Assembly (NCBI GenBank): GCA_003650185.1 | Contig: QMOF01000081.1 | Location: 1-8,952 of the forward strand | Direction: 5' to 3' | From: Chloroflexota bacterium | Lineage (GTDB): Bacteria; Chloroflexota; Dehalococcoidia; UBA2247; RBG-13-53-26 | Length of the DNA stretch: 8,952 bases | Shown here: positions 1-6,302 of the stretch, piece by piece | Position numbering within the stretch: position 1 is the first letter of the stretch | Layout: each line of letters starts with the position of its first letter | Program-made: the position numbers and the translations under genes | Notes under the pieces: generated by a model | Seen by the model: only the letters and a program-made list of their open reading frames with translations | Database searches by the model: none | Told to the model about the DNA's origin: nothing

Positions 1-32
1 ACCTTGCCTTCCAGCGAGAACGGCGAACTCAT
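1..32 (-). CDS. N-terminus of a probable short-chain dehydrogenase (SDR), cut by the window edge
   Basis: Only ten codons are present, reading MSSPFSLEGK followed by a codon beginning GT (Val). The pattern F-S-L-E-G-K-V directly after the start is typical of classical SDR oxidoreductases, where it leads into beta-strand 1 and the TGxxxGxG NAD(P)-binding loop; that loop would lie outside the window. The start is well supported: AAAGGAGGT lies at 39-47 on the minus strand, with GGAGGT ending 6 nt before the ATG. It diverges from the flavoprotein gene, so it could share a control region and pathway with it, for example as a hydroxysteroid or alcohol dehydrogenase. That function is inference. The gene start is secure; the SDR assignment rests on a very short segment. 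Confidence 0.6.
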   Translation of the reverse strand, partial: MSSPFSLEGK

Positions 33-379
33 AGAATGACCTCCTTTGCCATACCATCGGCCTTCGGTTACCGGGCCGGGCTGGCTCTCGCCCCGGAAGC
101 GGCAAACCGTGACTGACGGTCTGTTTTGATTACCCCAGTCGATGATGGTACCATATTCGCGGGCAGGTGGCACCAGCCGAACGTGGAGGGGGCATTCAGG
201 CTTCGGCACCACCTGAAGAAGGAGAGTAAAGCGACGCCCGTCCTTGCCACGGTGGATTACCCGGCGCGCATGATAGCCCGCTCCGCGGCCCTATCGCTTG
301 CGTTGCCACCGGCTCCGTCGAGCCACGGCGAGACGGGAGCGCCTGCAGGCTGAAAGCATCCGCCACGGAGGTTTGACCT
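33..379. other. Divergent intergenic region between the SDR-like gene and the flavoprotein gene
   Basis: This 347-nt stretch separates two divergent genes and should hold both promoters. On the plus strand, TTGATT (126-131) is followed after 17 bp by TACCAT (149-154), a modest sigma70-like pair about 225 nt upstream of the flavoprotein start. A small inverted repeat, ACCGT-GACTG-ACGGT (106-120), lies just upstream and could be an operator half-site pair, but five-base arms are weak evidence. Open frames here lack ribosome binding sites and recognisable protein character. No strong promoter for the minus-strand gene was seen. Confidence 0.4.
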
Positions 380-1987
380 ATGATCGGGCACCCGTATGTT
401 CCTGACAAATGGGATGTGGAGGCTGACCTGGTGGCGGTAGGTTCAAGTAGCGGCGGGCTTGCCGCGGCTATCGTGGGCCACGACCTGGGGCTCACCACGA
501 TGGTGCTGGAGAAGGCGGATGAACTTGGCGGCGGCACTGCCCTTTCCGGCGGTGTGATCTGGATCCCGTTCAATGACCACATGCTGGAGAAAGGCATCCC
601 TGATTCCCGCGAGGATGCTCTCACCTATGTCCGTCGCCTGAGCATGGGTCACCACGACGAGGATATCCTGGCTGCCTACCTGGACAACGCCGCGGAGATG
701 GTCCGCTACATGGAGCAGCATACCCCCTTGAAGCTGTCGGTGGAAACCGATGGCAGCCGCACGGAGTACTGTGCCGACGTCCCCGGCGGCAAGCCCGAAG
801 GCCGCAAGATATGGCCGGATCCCGACACCATGCCACCGGTGCTGGAGGCGGCCGAGCAGGAGCACCCCCTGCTGTCCAGGGTGCGCAAAGACCCGGTGAA
901 GTACCTCATAGGCCCGCGTCCACCCTGGGTGCAGGGGAGGGCCTTGATCGGTGCTCTGGTCCTCGGCTGCCTCAATCGTGGGGTCCACATCATCACCAGC
1001 ACGCCCGCCAGGCAGCTAATTGTCCAGAACGGCAGGGTGATAGGGCTTCGGGCCGAACGCGATGGCAGGGACTTCTTCGTCAAGGCCAACAGGGGGGTCC
1101 TCCTGGCCACAGGCGGCTTCGAGTGGAACGAGGAGATGAACAAGCGGTTCATATACTCTCCGCCCCTGGGTGCTTACACAGCACCCACCAACCGAGGTGA
1201 TGGCCACATCATGGGAATGGAGCTGGGCGCGGCTCTGGCCCTGATGGACCACAGCATATTCCAGCCCGGGATTAACCTTCCGGGCGAGGTTGTAGAGAGC
1301 GGTCAGCGTTTCTATCGGCCCTTCATTTACGGCTACCCGCACATGATCATGGTCAACCGCCACGGCAAGCGCTGCTGCAATGAGACCTTCTACCCGGACA
1401 TGGGCCGGGCCTTCCTCGAGTACGATCGCATCAGGGGGGAATTCGCCAACGTGCCCATATTCTGGATATGCGACCAGGCTTTCAGGGACATCTTCCCGGT
1501 GATTAACATCAAAAGGGGCACTGAGCTGAAGGAGTGGATGGTTAGGGGCGATACCCTGCCGGACCTGGCCGAGAAACTGGGCATTCCGGGTAACAACCTG
1601 GTGGAGACAGTGGATCGCTTCAACAGGTTCGCGAAAGAAGGCAAGGACCCTGACTTTCACCGTGGCGAGAGCACCTACGATCGCCAGTGGGGCGAGTTCG
1701 TCTTTCCCGGCCGCCAGCCCAGCACTGTCCTGGGACCGCTGGAGAAGCCGCCGTTCTATGGCGTGAAGCTCTCGCTGACCACAGCAGGCAACCTGGGTGG
1801 CCTGGTGACCAACGCCAACGGTCAGGTGATGCACGTCAGGGGGAATGCCATACCTGGCCTGTATTGCACCAGCAACACGCAGGCCATGCTGCTTCTGGGG
1901 CACCACTACGATAGCGGCGCTGCCCAGGGCAAGAGCATGGTCTTCGGCTATATCGCCGCCCGCCACATAGCTGCTAGCGGTAGGTAG
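380..1987 (+). CDS. FAD-dependent oxidoreductase of the 3-ketosteroid dehydrogenase / fumarate reductase flavoprotein family
   Basis: A 535-aa flavoprotein of the FAD_binding_2 type. The N-terminal dinucleotide fold is visible at residues 17-45 (DLVAVGSSSGGL, then the acidic E44 that binds the FAD ribose), followed by GGGTALSGGVIWIP at 50-63, very like the KSTD signature GGT-x-SGGxIWVP. The C-terminal part (about 466-530) has the family's second FAD motif, with PGLY at 492-495 and GHHYDSG at 507-513. Tyr510 matches the catalytic Tyr of KSTDs. The Y-x-S-G arrangement is closer, from memory, to delta4-(5alpha)-KSTD (Tyr466/Ser468) than to the Y-A-G-P-G of delta1 enzymes. The likely reaction is FAD-dependent introduction or reduction of a ring C=C next to a ketone; the substrate is unknown. 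There is no signal peptide or heme domain, so it is probably cytoplasmic. GGAGG (367-371) sits 8 nt before the ATG. It is first in a four-gene run. Confidence 0.9.
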   Translation: MIGHPYVPDKWDVEADLVAVGSSSGGLAAAIVGHDLGLTTMVLEKADELGGGTALSGGVIWIPFNDHMLEKGIPDSREDALTYVRRLSMGHHDEDILAAYLDNAAEMVRYMEQHTPLKLSVETDGSRTEYCADVPGGKPEGRKIWPDPDTMPPVLEAAEQEHPLLSRVRKDPVKYLIGPRPPWVQGRALIGALVLGCLNRGVHIITSTPARQLIVQNGRVIGLRAERDGRDFFVKANRGVLLATGGFEWNEEMNKRFIYSPPLGAYTAPTNRGDGHIMGMELGAALALMDHSIFQPGINLPGEVVESGQRFYRPFIYGYPHMIMVNRHGKRCCNETFYPDMGRAFLEYDRIRGEFANVPIFWICDQAFRDIFPVINIKRGTELKEWMVRGDTLPDLAEKLGIPGNNLVETVDRFNRFAKEGKDPDFHRGESTYDRQWGEFVFPGRQPSTVLGPLEKPPFYGVKLSLTTAGNLGGLVTNANGQVMHVRGNAIPGLYCTSNTQAMLLLGHHYDSGAAQGKSMVFGYIAARHIAASGR

Positions 1988-2035
1988 CTGCGACTGCCGG
2001 GCATTCGCAGTTGAGTGAAAAAGGAGGTGGTCTTC

Positions 2036-2542
2036 ATGGCTGACCTGGCTGACATCGAGGCAAGGCTCAGGCGTTTCGAGGACATCGAGGCTATCAAGCA
2101 ACTGAAGTACAGGTACTTCCGCACCCTGGACTGCAAGCAGTGGGACGAGCTGGCCAAGTGCTTCACCGACGACGCCACCACCGCTTACTCCGGTGGGAAG
2201 CACAGCTACCAGGGCAAGGACGCCATCATGAAGTTCCTGCGGGAGGGGCTCAATCCCACCATGATCAGCATGCACCAGTGCCACCATCCCGAGATCGAGC
2301 TGACCAGTGATACCACGGCAAAGGGCATGTGGGCTTTGTATGACTACCTCATCATTACGTCGGCGAACATGTCCCTCAGAGGGGCAGCCTTCTACCGCGA
2401 TGAGTACGTCAAGGTGAACGGCGAGTGGAAGATAAAGCATACCGGCTACGAGCGCATTTTCGAAGAGGTGTGGGACAGGGGGGAGAGCAAGAGCTTGAAA
2501 CTGACTGAGAGCATGTTCGGGCAACCCGGACAGTCGCCGTGA
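2036..2542 (+). CDS. SnoaL-like (NTF2-fold) protein, BaiE-type dehydratase homolog, copy A
   Basis: A 168-aa cone-fold protein of the SnoaL_4 type. It aligns almost end to end, from memory, with bile-acid 7alpha-dehydratase BaiE (166 aa): DIEAIKxLKxxYFRxLDxKxWDEL at the N-terminus, then YS-x-GK, SMHxxHxPEI, GAAFY-x-DEY and GYxRIxEE. The BaiE active-site set Tyr30, Asp35, Tyr54, His83, Asp106, Arg146 corresponds to Tyr27, Asp32, Tyr51, His80, Asp103, Arg140, so all six are kept. The expected role is elimination of water (or an isomerisation) on a steroid-like or alicyclic substrate, perhaps as a CoA ester. The start is the ATG at 2036 rather than the GTG at 2015, because AAGGAGGTGG at 2021-2030 lies just before it and inside the longer version, and because the paralog begins at the same place. 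It lies 48 nt after the flavoprotein. The exact substrate is unknown; SnoaL members also include cyclases and epoxide hydrolases. Confidence 0.85.
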   Translation: MADLADIEARLRRFEDIEAIKQLKYRYFRTLDCKQWDELAKCFTDDATTAYSGGKHSYQGKDAIMKFLREGLNPTMISMHQCHHPEIELTSDTTAKGMWALYDYLIITSANMSLRGAAFYRDEYVKVNGEWKIKHTGYERIFEEVWDRGESKSLKLTESMFGQPGQSP

Positions 2543-2573
2543 TTCGCGCGGCCACCTGGAGGGAACTAGCCGA

Positions 2574-3083
2574 ATGGCCAGACCGGAAGAGTTGGAAGCC
2601 AGACTGAGGCGCCTGGAGGACATCGAGGCCATCAAGCGCCTGAAGTACAGGTATTTCCGCACGCTGGACTGCAAGCTTTGGGATGAGCTGGCGGAGTGCT
2701 TCACGCCGGACGCTACCACGGACTACTCGGAGGGGCAGTACCACTTCCAGGGCATATATGCCATCATGAAGTTCCTCCAGAGGGCCATGGCACGCTATGA
2801 TTTCTTCGGTATGCACCAGGGCCATCACCCGGAGATCGAGCTCACCGGTGAGGGTATGGCCCGGGGTACCTGGGCGGCCCACAACTACATGATCGACACG
2901 CGGCAAGATAGGGCAATGCTTATGGCCGCCTTCTACCACGACGAGTACGTCAGGGTGGATGGTGAGTGGAAGATAAGACACACCGGCTACCAGCGCGTCT
3001 TCGAAGAGAGCTGGGACAGACAGGAAACGCCGGGGCTGGAGCTGACGGCCAACATGTTTGCGACGTCGGCTGAGTCAGCATGA
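2574..3083 (+). CDS. SnoaL-like (NTF2-fold) protein, BaiE-type dehydratase homolog, copy B
   Basis: A 169-aa paralog of the preceding gene, roughly 60% identical by eye and strongest in the first 45 residues, so the pair looks like a tandem duplication that has diverged. Against the BaiE active-site set it keeps Tyr27, Asp32, Tyr51, His81 and Arg141, but the position of BaiE Asp106 (Asp103 in copy A) is Asn104, in TWAAHNYMI. Residues 72-79 and 108-117, likely lining the pocket mouth, also differ from copy A. It may act on a different stereoisomer or intermediate, or form a hetero-oligomer with copy A (BaiE is reported as a trimer). GGAGGG (2558-2563) precedes the ATG by 10 nt. The gap after copy A is 31 nt, consistent with co-transcription. 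Function is inferred from family and context. Confidence 0.85.
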   Translation: MARPEELEARLRRLEDIEAIKRLKYRYFRTLDCKLWDELAECFTPDATTDYSEGQYHFQGIYAIMKFLQRAMARYDFFGMHQGHHPEIELTGEGMARGTWAAHNYMIDTRQDRAMLMAAFYHDEYVRVDGEWKIRHTGYQRVFEESWDRQETPGLELTANMFATSAESA

Positions 3084-3122
3084 GCATCCGGCCGGCGATA
3101 GCCTGAAAGGAGGGCATTGACC

Positions 3123-4193
3123 ATGACAGACGAGGCTTATGTGAAGCTGGCGGAGAGGAATGGCAAGGCTGACTCGAAAGCGATGCTCAAGATACTTGAG
3201 TGCGCCATGACGCCGGAGGAGGCCCGCTTTCTGCTGGAGTTGCCTGCGCCGTACGCAGACCTGGCGGCCAAGTTCGGCATGGACGAGGCGGCCGTTGAGA
3301 AGAAGATCCAGGGCCTAGCGCAACGTGGTCTGGTGACGGCATCGCGCAAGGGCTATCGCTACCCGCGCGACCCGGGCACACTTCACGACAACATCCTGGC
3401 CAGTGCGCCACAGTACATCCCGCCCGGCATCGACAAGCTGTGGATGGAGATGTACGAAGGCGAGGAGTGGTGGCGCGAGATAGCCCAGACCCTGGGTTCG
3501 CTGGGCAACCAGATCCTCCGGGTTATCCCCGCGCTCCAGTCCACCCCATCGGACGTGAAGCTCCTTCCCCACGAAAGCATTGAGGACATAATTCAGGCCC
3601 ACAAGGATCTCATCACTGTGCGCAACTGCTGCTGTCGCTTTGGAGCCAAGGTGTGCAACCACCCGGTTGAGACCTGCACCCAGTTTGGCCGCAGGGCCGA
3701 GTATGACCTCTTCCGCAGCGGTGGCAGAAAGGTCTCAGCGGACGAAGCCATTGCTGTTTCCATGAAGGCTGGGAAGGCTGGCCTGGTGCCTACGGTGACC
3801 AATATCTCGCCCATGGAGGGCCTGGAGTTCATCTGCTACTGCTGCGGCTGTGCCTGCCTGGTGCTCAACCCCACCATTCGCGCCGGCAACGTACACCAGG
3901 TGCTGGCTCACAGCCGGTTCCTGGTCAGGGTGGACGACGAGAAGTGCAATGGTTGCGGGGAATGTGTCCCGAGGTGCTTCTTCGGCGCCATCGAGATGAA
4001 GAAGCTACCCGGCTCGGATACACCGAAGGCAGTCATCAATGCTGAGAAGTGCGTCGGGTGCGGCGCGTGCGTCCTTGAATGTGCTCCGCAGGCCATAACC
4101 ATGGAGGTGGTGAGGCCACCGGAGTTCATCCCGGAGACCATTGCCGGCCCGGCGTCAATCGTCCACGCGCCTCCTCCCGAAGGCAGCCAGTAG
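3123..4193 (+). CDS. Cysteine-rich iron-sulfur protein with winged-helix-like N-terminus and C-terminal 2[4Fe-4S] ferredoxin domain
   Basis: A 356-aa protein in three parts. Residues about 25-90 look like a small winged helix (ending GLVTASRKGYRYPRDP). The middle carries two unusual cysteine clusters: Cys169-170-171, Cys178 and Cys185, then Cys238, 240, 241, 243 and 245 (CYCCGCAC). Residues 275-320 are a classic bis-[4Fe-4S] ferredoxin domain: C275xxC278xxC281xxxC285 and C310xxC313xxC316xxxC320. Proteins of this layout are common in anaerobes and are usually annotated only as 4Fe-4S proteins. The likely role is delivering or accepting low-potential electrons, possibly for the flavoprotein at the start of the run. 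The start is ATG 3123: GGAGGG (3109-3114) is 8 nt upstream, whereas the in-frame TTG at 3117 would leave only 2 nt. There is no signal peptide, so a cytoplasmic location is expected. The proline-rich tail after residue 325 has no recognised motif. Confidence 0.85.
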   Translation: MTDEAYVKLAERNGKADSKAMLKILECAMTPEEARFLLELPAPYADLAAKFGMDEAAVEKKIQGLAQRGLVTASRKGYRYPRDPGTLHDNILASAPQYIPPGIDKLWMEMYEGEEWWREIAQTLGSLGNQILRVIPALQSTPSDVKLLPHESIEDIIQAHKDLITVRNCCCRFGAKVCNHPVETCTQFGRRAEYDLFRSGGRKVSADEAIAVSMKAGKAGLVPTVTNISPMEGLEFICYCCGCACLVLNPTIRAGNVHQVLAHSRFLVRVDDEKCNGCGECVPRCFFGAIEMKKLPGSDTPKAVINAEKCVGCGACVLECAPQAITMEVVRPPEFIPETIAGPASIVHAPPPEGSQ

Positions 4194-4202
4194 AGTCGCT
4201 AT

Positions 4203-4240
4203 TCGTTGGCCAGCCCACCACGAAAGGGGCTGGCCAACGA
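4203..4240 (+). terminator. Perfect 14-bp hairpin after the four-gene run
   Basis: TCGTTGGCCAGCCC (4203-4216) and GGGCTGGCCAACGA (4227-4240) are exact reverse complements around a 10-nt loop, starting 9 nt after the stop of the iron-sulfur gene. Position and stability suit a transcription end or an mRNA 3'-end protecting hairpin. No T-run follows, so it is not a textbook intrinsic terminator. Confidence 0.6.
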
Positions 4241-4611
4241 CGTCGGTGAATAACGGGTTTCCTGGATCGCCGCAGTCCTGTCGTGCTGGTGTCTTCGCCA
4301 CGGCAGCAGGTCTGCGATCGCCGCGGTGGCTGAAGGGTCGGTGAGTTGTTGCAGCCTATTGCCCCTTCTGCCCGTCTTTTCTCTGGTTTCTCCGTTGGCC
4401 TCGAGCTTGGAGCCGAGCACGCTGCCCAGGCTGTATCGGGCTGCCGTTATCAAGTCGGCCACGGCTTCCCGCCTAGTCACACCCCAGCCGGCGACTGTGG
4501 GCTGGCAGTGGTTGCTGGACCGAGGATGGCAGAACGGGGCCTAACATGTCAGGCAGTGACACCGAACTAGCGACCGAGGGAGCCAGGGCTACTGGGCCAT
4601 CTGCCAGTCCA
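4241..4611. other. Convergent intergenic region, no gene seen
   Basis: About 370 nt between the 3' ends of the iron-sulfur gene and the methyltransferase gene. Open frames lack ribosome binding sites and protein-like composition. Visible small structures are GCCAC (4297-4301) pairing with GTGGC (4326-4330) around an inner GCAG/CTGC stem, a direct repeat GATCGCCGC (4265-4273 and 4316-4324), and TGTCA-GGCAG-TGACA (4547-4561). None is strong enough to name. No clear terminator for the methyltransferase unit was found. Confidence 0.4.
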
Positions 4612-5199
4612 CTAGACTTTTTTCGAGAGCAGCACGGCTCTGCTCAGAAAGACACGCGGTCTATCGGACACAACGAAGCCGACGTTTTGCGATTTCTGCA
4701 CAAGCTGCTCGAAGTCCGGCCGGGAAGTACGGACCTTCGGTTCGGCGACGAAGAAGCTGCCCCCGGGCTTGAGCAGGCCGAAGATTTCACTCAGGAACGC
4801 GAGTTCGTCAGGTACCTCATGGACCATCCAGAAGGCCACCGCGAAATCGAGCTTTTCCTGCACGCCGACGCGGGTGGCCTCGCACCGATGCACCCTGATC
4901 CTGTCGGAAAGGCCAGCGCTGGCAGCTCTTTCCTTGACCATTTCCAGCATCTGCGGCTGGAGGTCTGCCGCGATGACAAGGCCGTTGTCACCTACCAGCC
5001 GAGCCAGGCCAAGCGAGGCGAAACCCCTGCCACAGCCGACGTCCAGCACGGTCATCCCCCGCCCTACATACGGTCCAAACAGCTTGCGTGGGTTGTGGAT
5101 GAGAGGACGCAGCAGGTTATCGAAAGTCCGGACATGCTGCCAGGGGCAGACCTGTTTCTTTGTGTTGATCTTTGGGTTCACTACCCTCTCAGGTTGCAT
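4612..5199 (-). CDS. Class I SAM-dependent methyltransferase
   Basis: A 195-aa Rossmann-fold methyltransferase of the Methyltransf_11/25 type. Motif I is VLDVGCGRGFASLG at 51-64 and binds SAM. The acidic residue after strand beta-2 is Asp79 (AADLQPQM), binding the ribose. A post-II segment, FWMVHEVPDE, lies at 123-132, and LLKPGG at 142-147 is the usual beta-5 turn. Length is normal for a small stand-alone enzyme. The acceptor (metabolite, lipid or other small molecule) cannot be read from sequence. The ATG at 5199 is preferred to an in-frame start at 5265: AAGGGAG at 5208-5214 ends 8 nt upstream, and the extra 22 residues of the longer form are not family-like. The start overlaps the end of the small membrane-protein gene by 11 bp, suggesting translational coupling in a PadR-headed unit. 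Confidence 0.85.
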   Translation of the reverse strand: MQPERVVNPKINTKKQVCPWQHVRTFDNLLRPLIHNPRKLFGPYVGRGMTVLDVGCGRGFASLGLARLVGDNGLVIAADLQPQMLEMVKERAASAGLSDRIRVHRCEATRVGVQEKLDFAVAFWMVHEVPDELAFLSEIFGLLKPGGSFFVAEPKVRTSRPDFEQLVQKSQNVGFVVSDRPRVFLSRAVLLSKKV

Positions 5200-5473
5200 G
5201 GCGTGTGCTCCCTTCTCGGTCGGTCCTTGAACTGCGCCTAGCCTGTAAACAACGGCGTTCAGCAAGCGCGCTGGCGCGTCCCCCGGTCTGTTTGGCCGTA
5301 GCTCCAGCCAGAGGCGCGATGACCAGCCAGACCGCTATGGTAGCAAGCATTGGCAAAGGATAGCCTATGGTCTTCATGTCAAACTCTGGGGCGATGACGC
5401 CCCAGAACATCATGGTGAGCCAGGGGCTGAAGAAAAAGCCAGCAGTCCCTCTTGGGATCGCGGAGTAAGTCAT
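5189..5473 (-). CDS. Small two-helix membrane protein, function unknown
   Basis: A 94-aa frame with two clear hydrophobic segments, about residues 8-28 (rich in F, W and M) and 39-59 (PMLATIAVWLVIAPLAGA), separated by a short loop APEFDMKTIGYP. The final 33 residues are polar and Arg-rich with no motif. I do not recognise the family. It lies between the PadR gene (75-nt gap) and the methyltransferase gene (11-bp overlap), so it is probably co-expressed and under the same repressor. ATG 5473 is chosen over an earlier in-frame start at 5518 because AGAGGA at 5482-5487 is 8 nt upstream. The Arg-rich tail runs into the methyltransferase leader; a shorter ancestral protein extended by loss of a stop is possible. 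Reality of the gene is supported by the membrane pattern, not by homology. Confidence 0.6.
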   Translation of the reverse strand: MTYSAIPRGTAGFFFSPWLTMMFWGVIAPEFDMKTIGYPLPMLATIAVWLVIAPLAGATAKQTGGRASALAERRCLQARRSSRTDREGSTRHAT

Positions 5474-5548
5474 GGAACACGTCCTCTGTGGACCGCCAGA
5501 CGGTAGCCGTACTGCCATCGGGATCGGTTGTGGCCAGTCCGGCTGGTC

Positions 5549-6046
5549 TCACTGCCGAAGTATCTCCTCTATTTCGCCAATGGCGTGCGCTATTACTTCC
5601 TTCACACGGCGCATCTTGTCTCTGTCCAGGTTGCGGACCCGCAGCCGGCCAACTATGCGACCGAGCCTTCTGAACTCGGCCATCGTCTCCCGCAACTCGC
5701 TAGCACTTCTCATACCCCAGAGGTCTTTCAGACGCCTCTTTATCCCCTCGGCCAGGTCTTCTCGTTCGGCAAGGAAGGTGCGACCCGCGTCGGTTATCGA
5801 GTACACTCTCTTTCCATCCTGCTGGTTTGAGGTGACGTAGCCCAGTTCCTCAAGTAGCTGCAAGGTGGGGTAGACGGCGCCTGGGCTGGGCGCGTAGAAG
5901 CCTTGGGACCGCTCTTCCAGGATGCGGATTACCTCGTAGCCGTATCGAGGCTTGTCTTTCATCAGGTCAAGGATTACGTACTTCAGGTCACCCTTCTGAA
6001 ATGGGCTTTCATCCCAGTGCCCGAACACTCTGTGCTTTCCAAACAT
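5549..6046 (-). CDS. PadR-family transcriptional regulator
   Basis: A 165-aa DNA-binding protein. The PadR winged helix covers about 19-92 with the family signatures LKYVILDLMKDKPRYGYEVI (21-40), then PSPGAVYPTLQLLEELGYV (53-71) and a wing ending VYSITDAGR (81-89). Residues 95-165 form a charged helical region suited to dimerisation, as in the longer PadR group (Vir_DUF-type C-terminal helices). PadR proteins are usually ligand-released repressors of nearby genes. The start is ATG 6046: AAAGGAGG (6053-6060) lies 6 nt upstream, and the longer in-frame version would begin upstream of the promoter itself. It heads a unit with the small membrane protein and the methyltransferase, and probably represses its own promoter through the palindrome described separately. 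The ligand is unknown. Confidence 0.92.
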   Translation of the reverse strand: MFGKHRVFGHWDESPFQKGDLKYVILDLMKDKPRYGYEVIRILEERSQGFYAPSPGAVYPTLQLLEELGYVTSNQQDGKRVYSITDAGRTFLAEREDLAEGIKRRLKDLWGMRSASELRETMAEFRRLGRIVGRLRVRNLDRDKMRRVKEVIAHAIGEIEEILRQ

Positions 6047-6073
6047 CGCTGGCCTCCTTTGGGCTACTAGTAG

Positions 6074-6094
6074 CGCGATATATCGCGATATATC
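6074..6094. promoter_or_regulatory. Probable PadR operator: 18-bp palindrome and tandem 10-mer
   Basis: GATATATCGCGATATATC at 6077-6094 is a perfect 18-bp palindrome. The same stretch also reads as the 10-mer CGCGATATAT twice in tandem (6074-6093). It overlaps the end of the -10 box and the predicted start site, where a bound dimer would block RNA polymerase, so autorepression by the adjacent PadR protein is the simplest reading. I saw no second copy in the window. Confidence 0.75.
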
Positions 6095-6120
6095 ATAACA
6101 CCCGCTGCCGTTGTTGTCAA
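6092..6120 (-). promoter_or_regulatory. Sigma70-type promoter of the padR unit
   Basis: On the minus strand, TTGACA (6120-6115) is followed by exactly 17 bp and then TATGAT (6097-6092): a perfect -35 and a one-mismatch -10. Transcription should start near 6085, giving a leader of about 40 nt to the padR ATG at 6046. Confidence 0.85.
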
Positions 6121-6302
6121 GAGGTCTGTTGATGATGGCGTCCAAGTCCGGCGGAAACGCAGTTGGAGTCTTCGCCGGTACCCGGGGTCACCACTGCCCA
6201 AGAAATGGCGACCCTGCCGACAAAGCTTGCCCCCTGCTCATCCGCCCAAACTGGATGGAGGATGGATAGTTGCCTGATGCGCTGAGGACACCGAAGCGTA
6301 AT

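Noticed and set aside
106..120. ACCGT-GACTG-ACGGT as a hairpin terminator or operator
   Set aside because: Five-base arms are frequent by chance in GC-rich DNA, and there is no second copy or supporting context.
126..353. Plus-strand 75-codon frame in the divergent intergenic region
   Set aside because: It starts at a TTG without a Shine-Dalgarno and overlaps the region needed for promoters. Its composition is not protein-like.
2015..2035. GTG start giving copy A seven extra residues
   Set aside because: The ribosome binding site at 2021-2030 would be inside the coding region, and the paralog starts at the position equivalent to 2036.
1016..2719. Long minus-strand open frame of 567 codons opposite the flavoprotein and the first SnoaL gene
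   Set aside because: It is antisense to genes with clear family motifs and ribosome binding sites. Its protein is low-complexity (His/Val/Leu/Ala rich), spans two separate genes and has no recognised domain; such frames are common opposite GC-rich coding DNA.
4546..5241. Plus-strand 231-codon frame
   Set aside because: It is antisense to the methyltransferase, whose SAM-binding motif is unmistakable.
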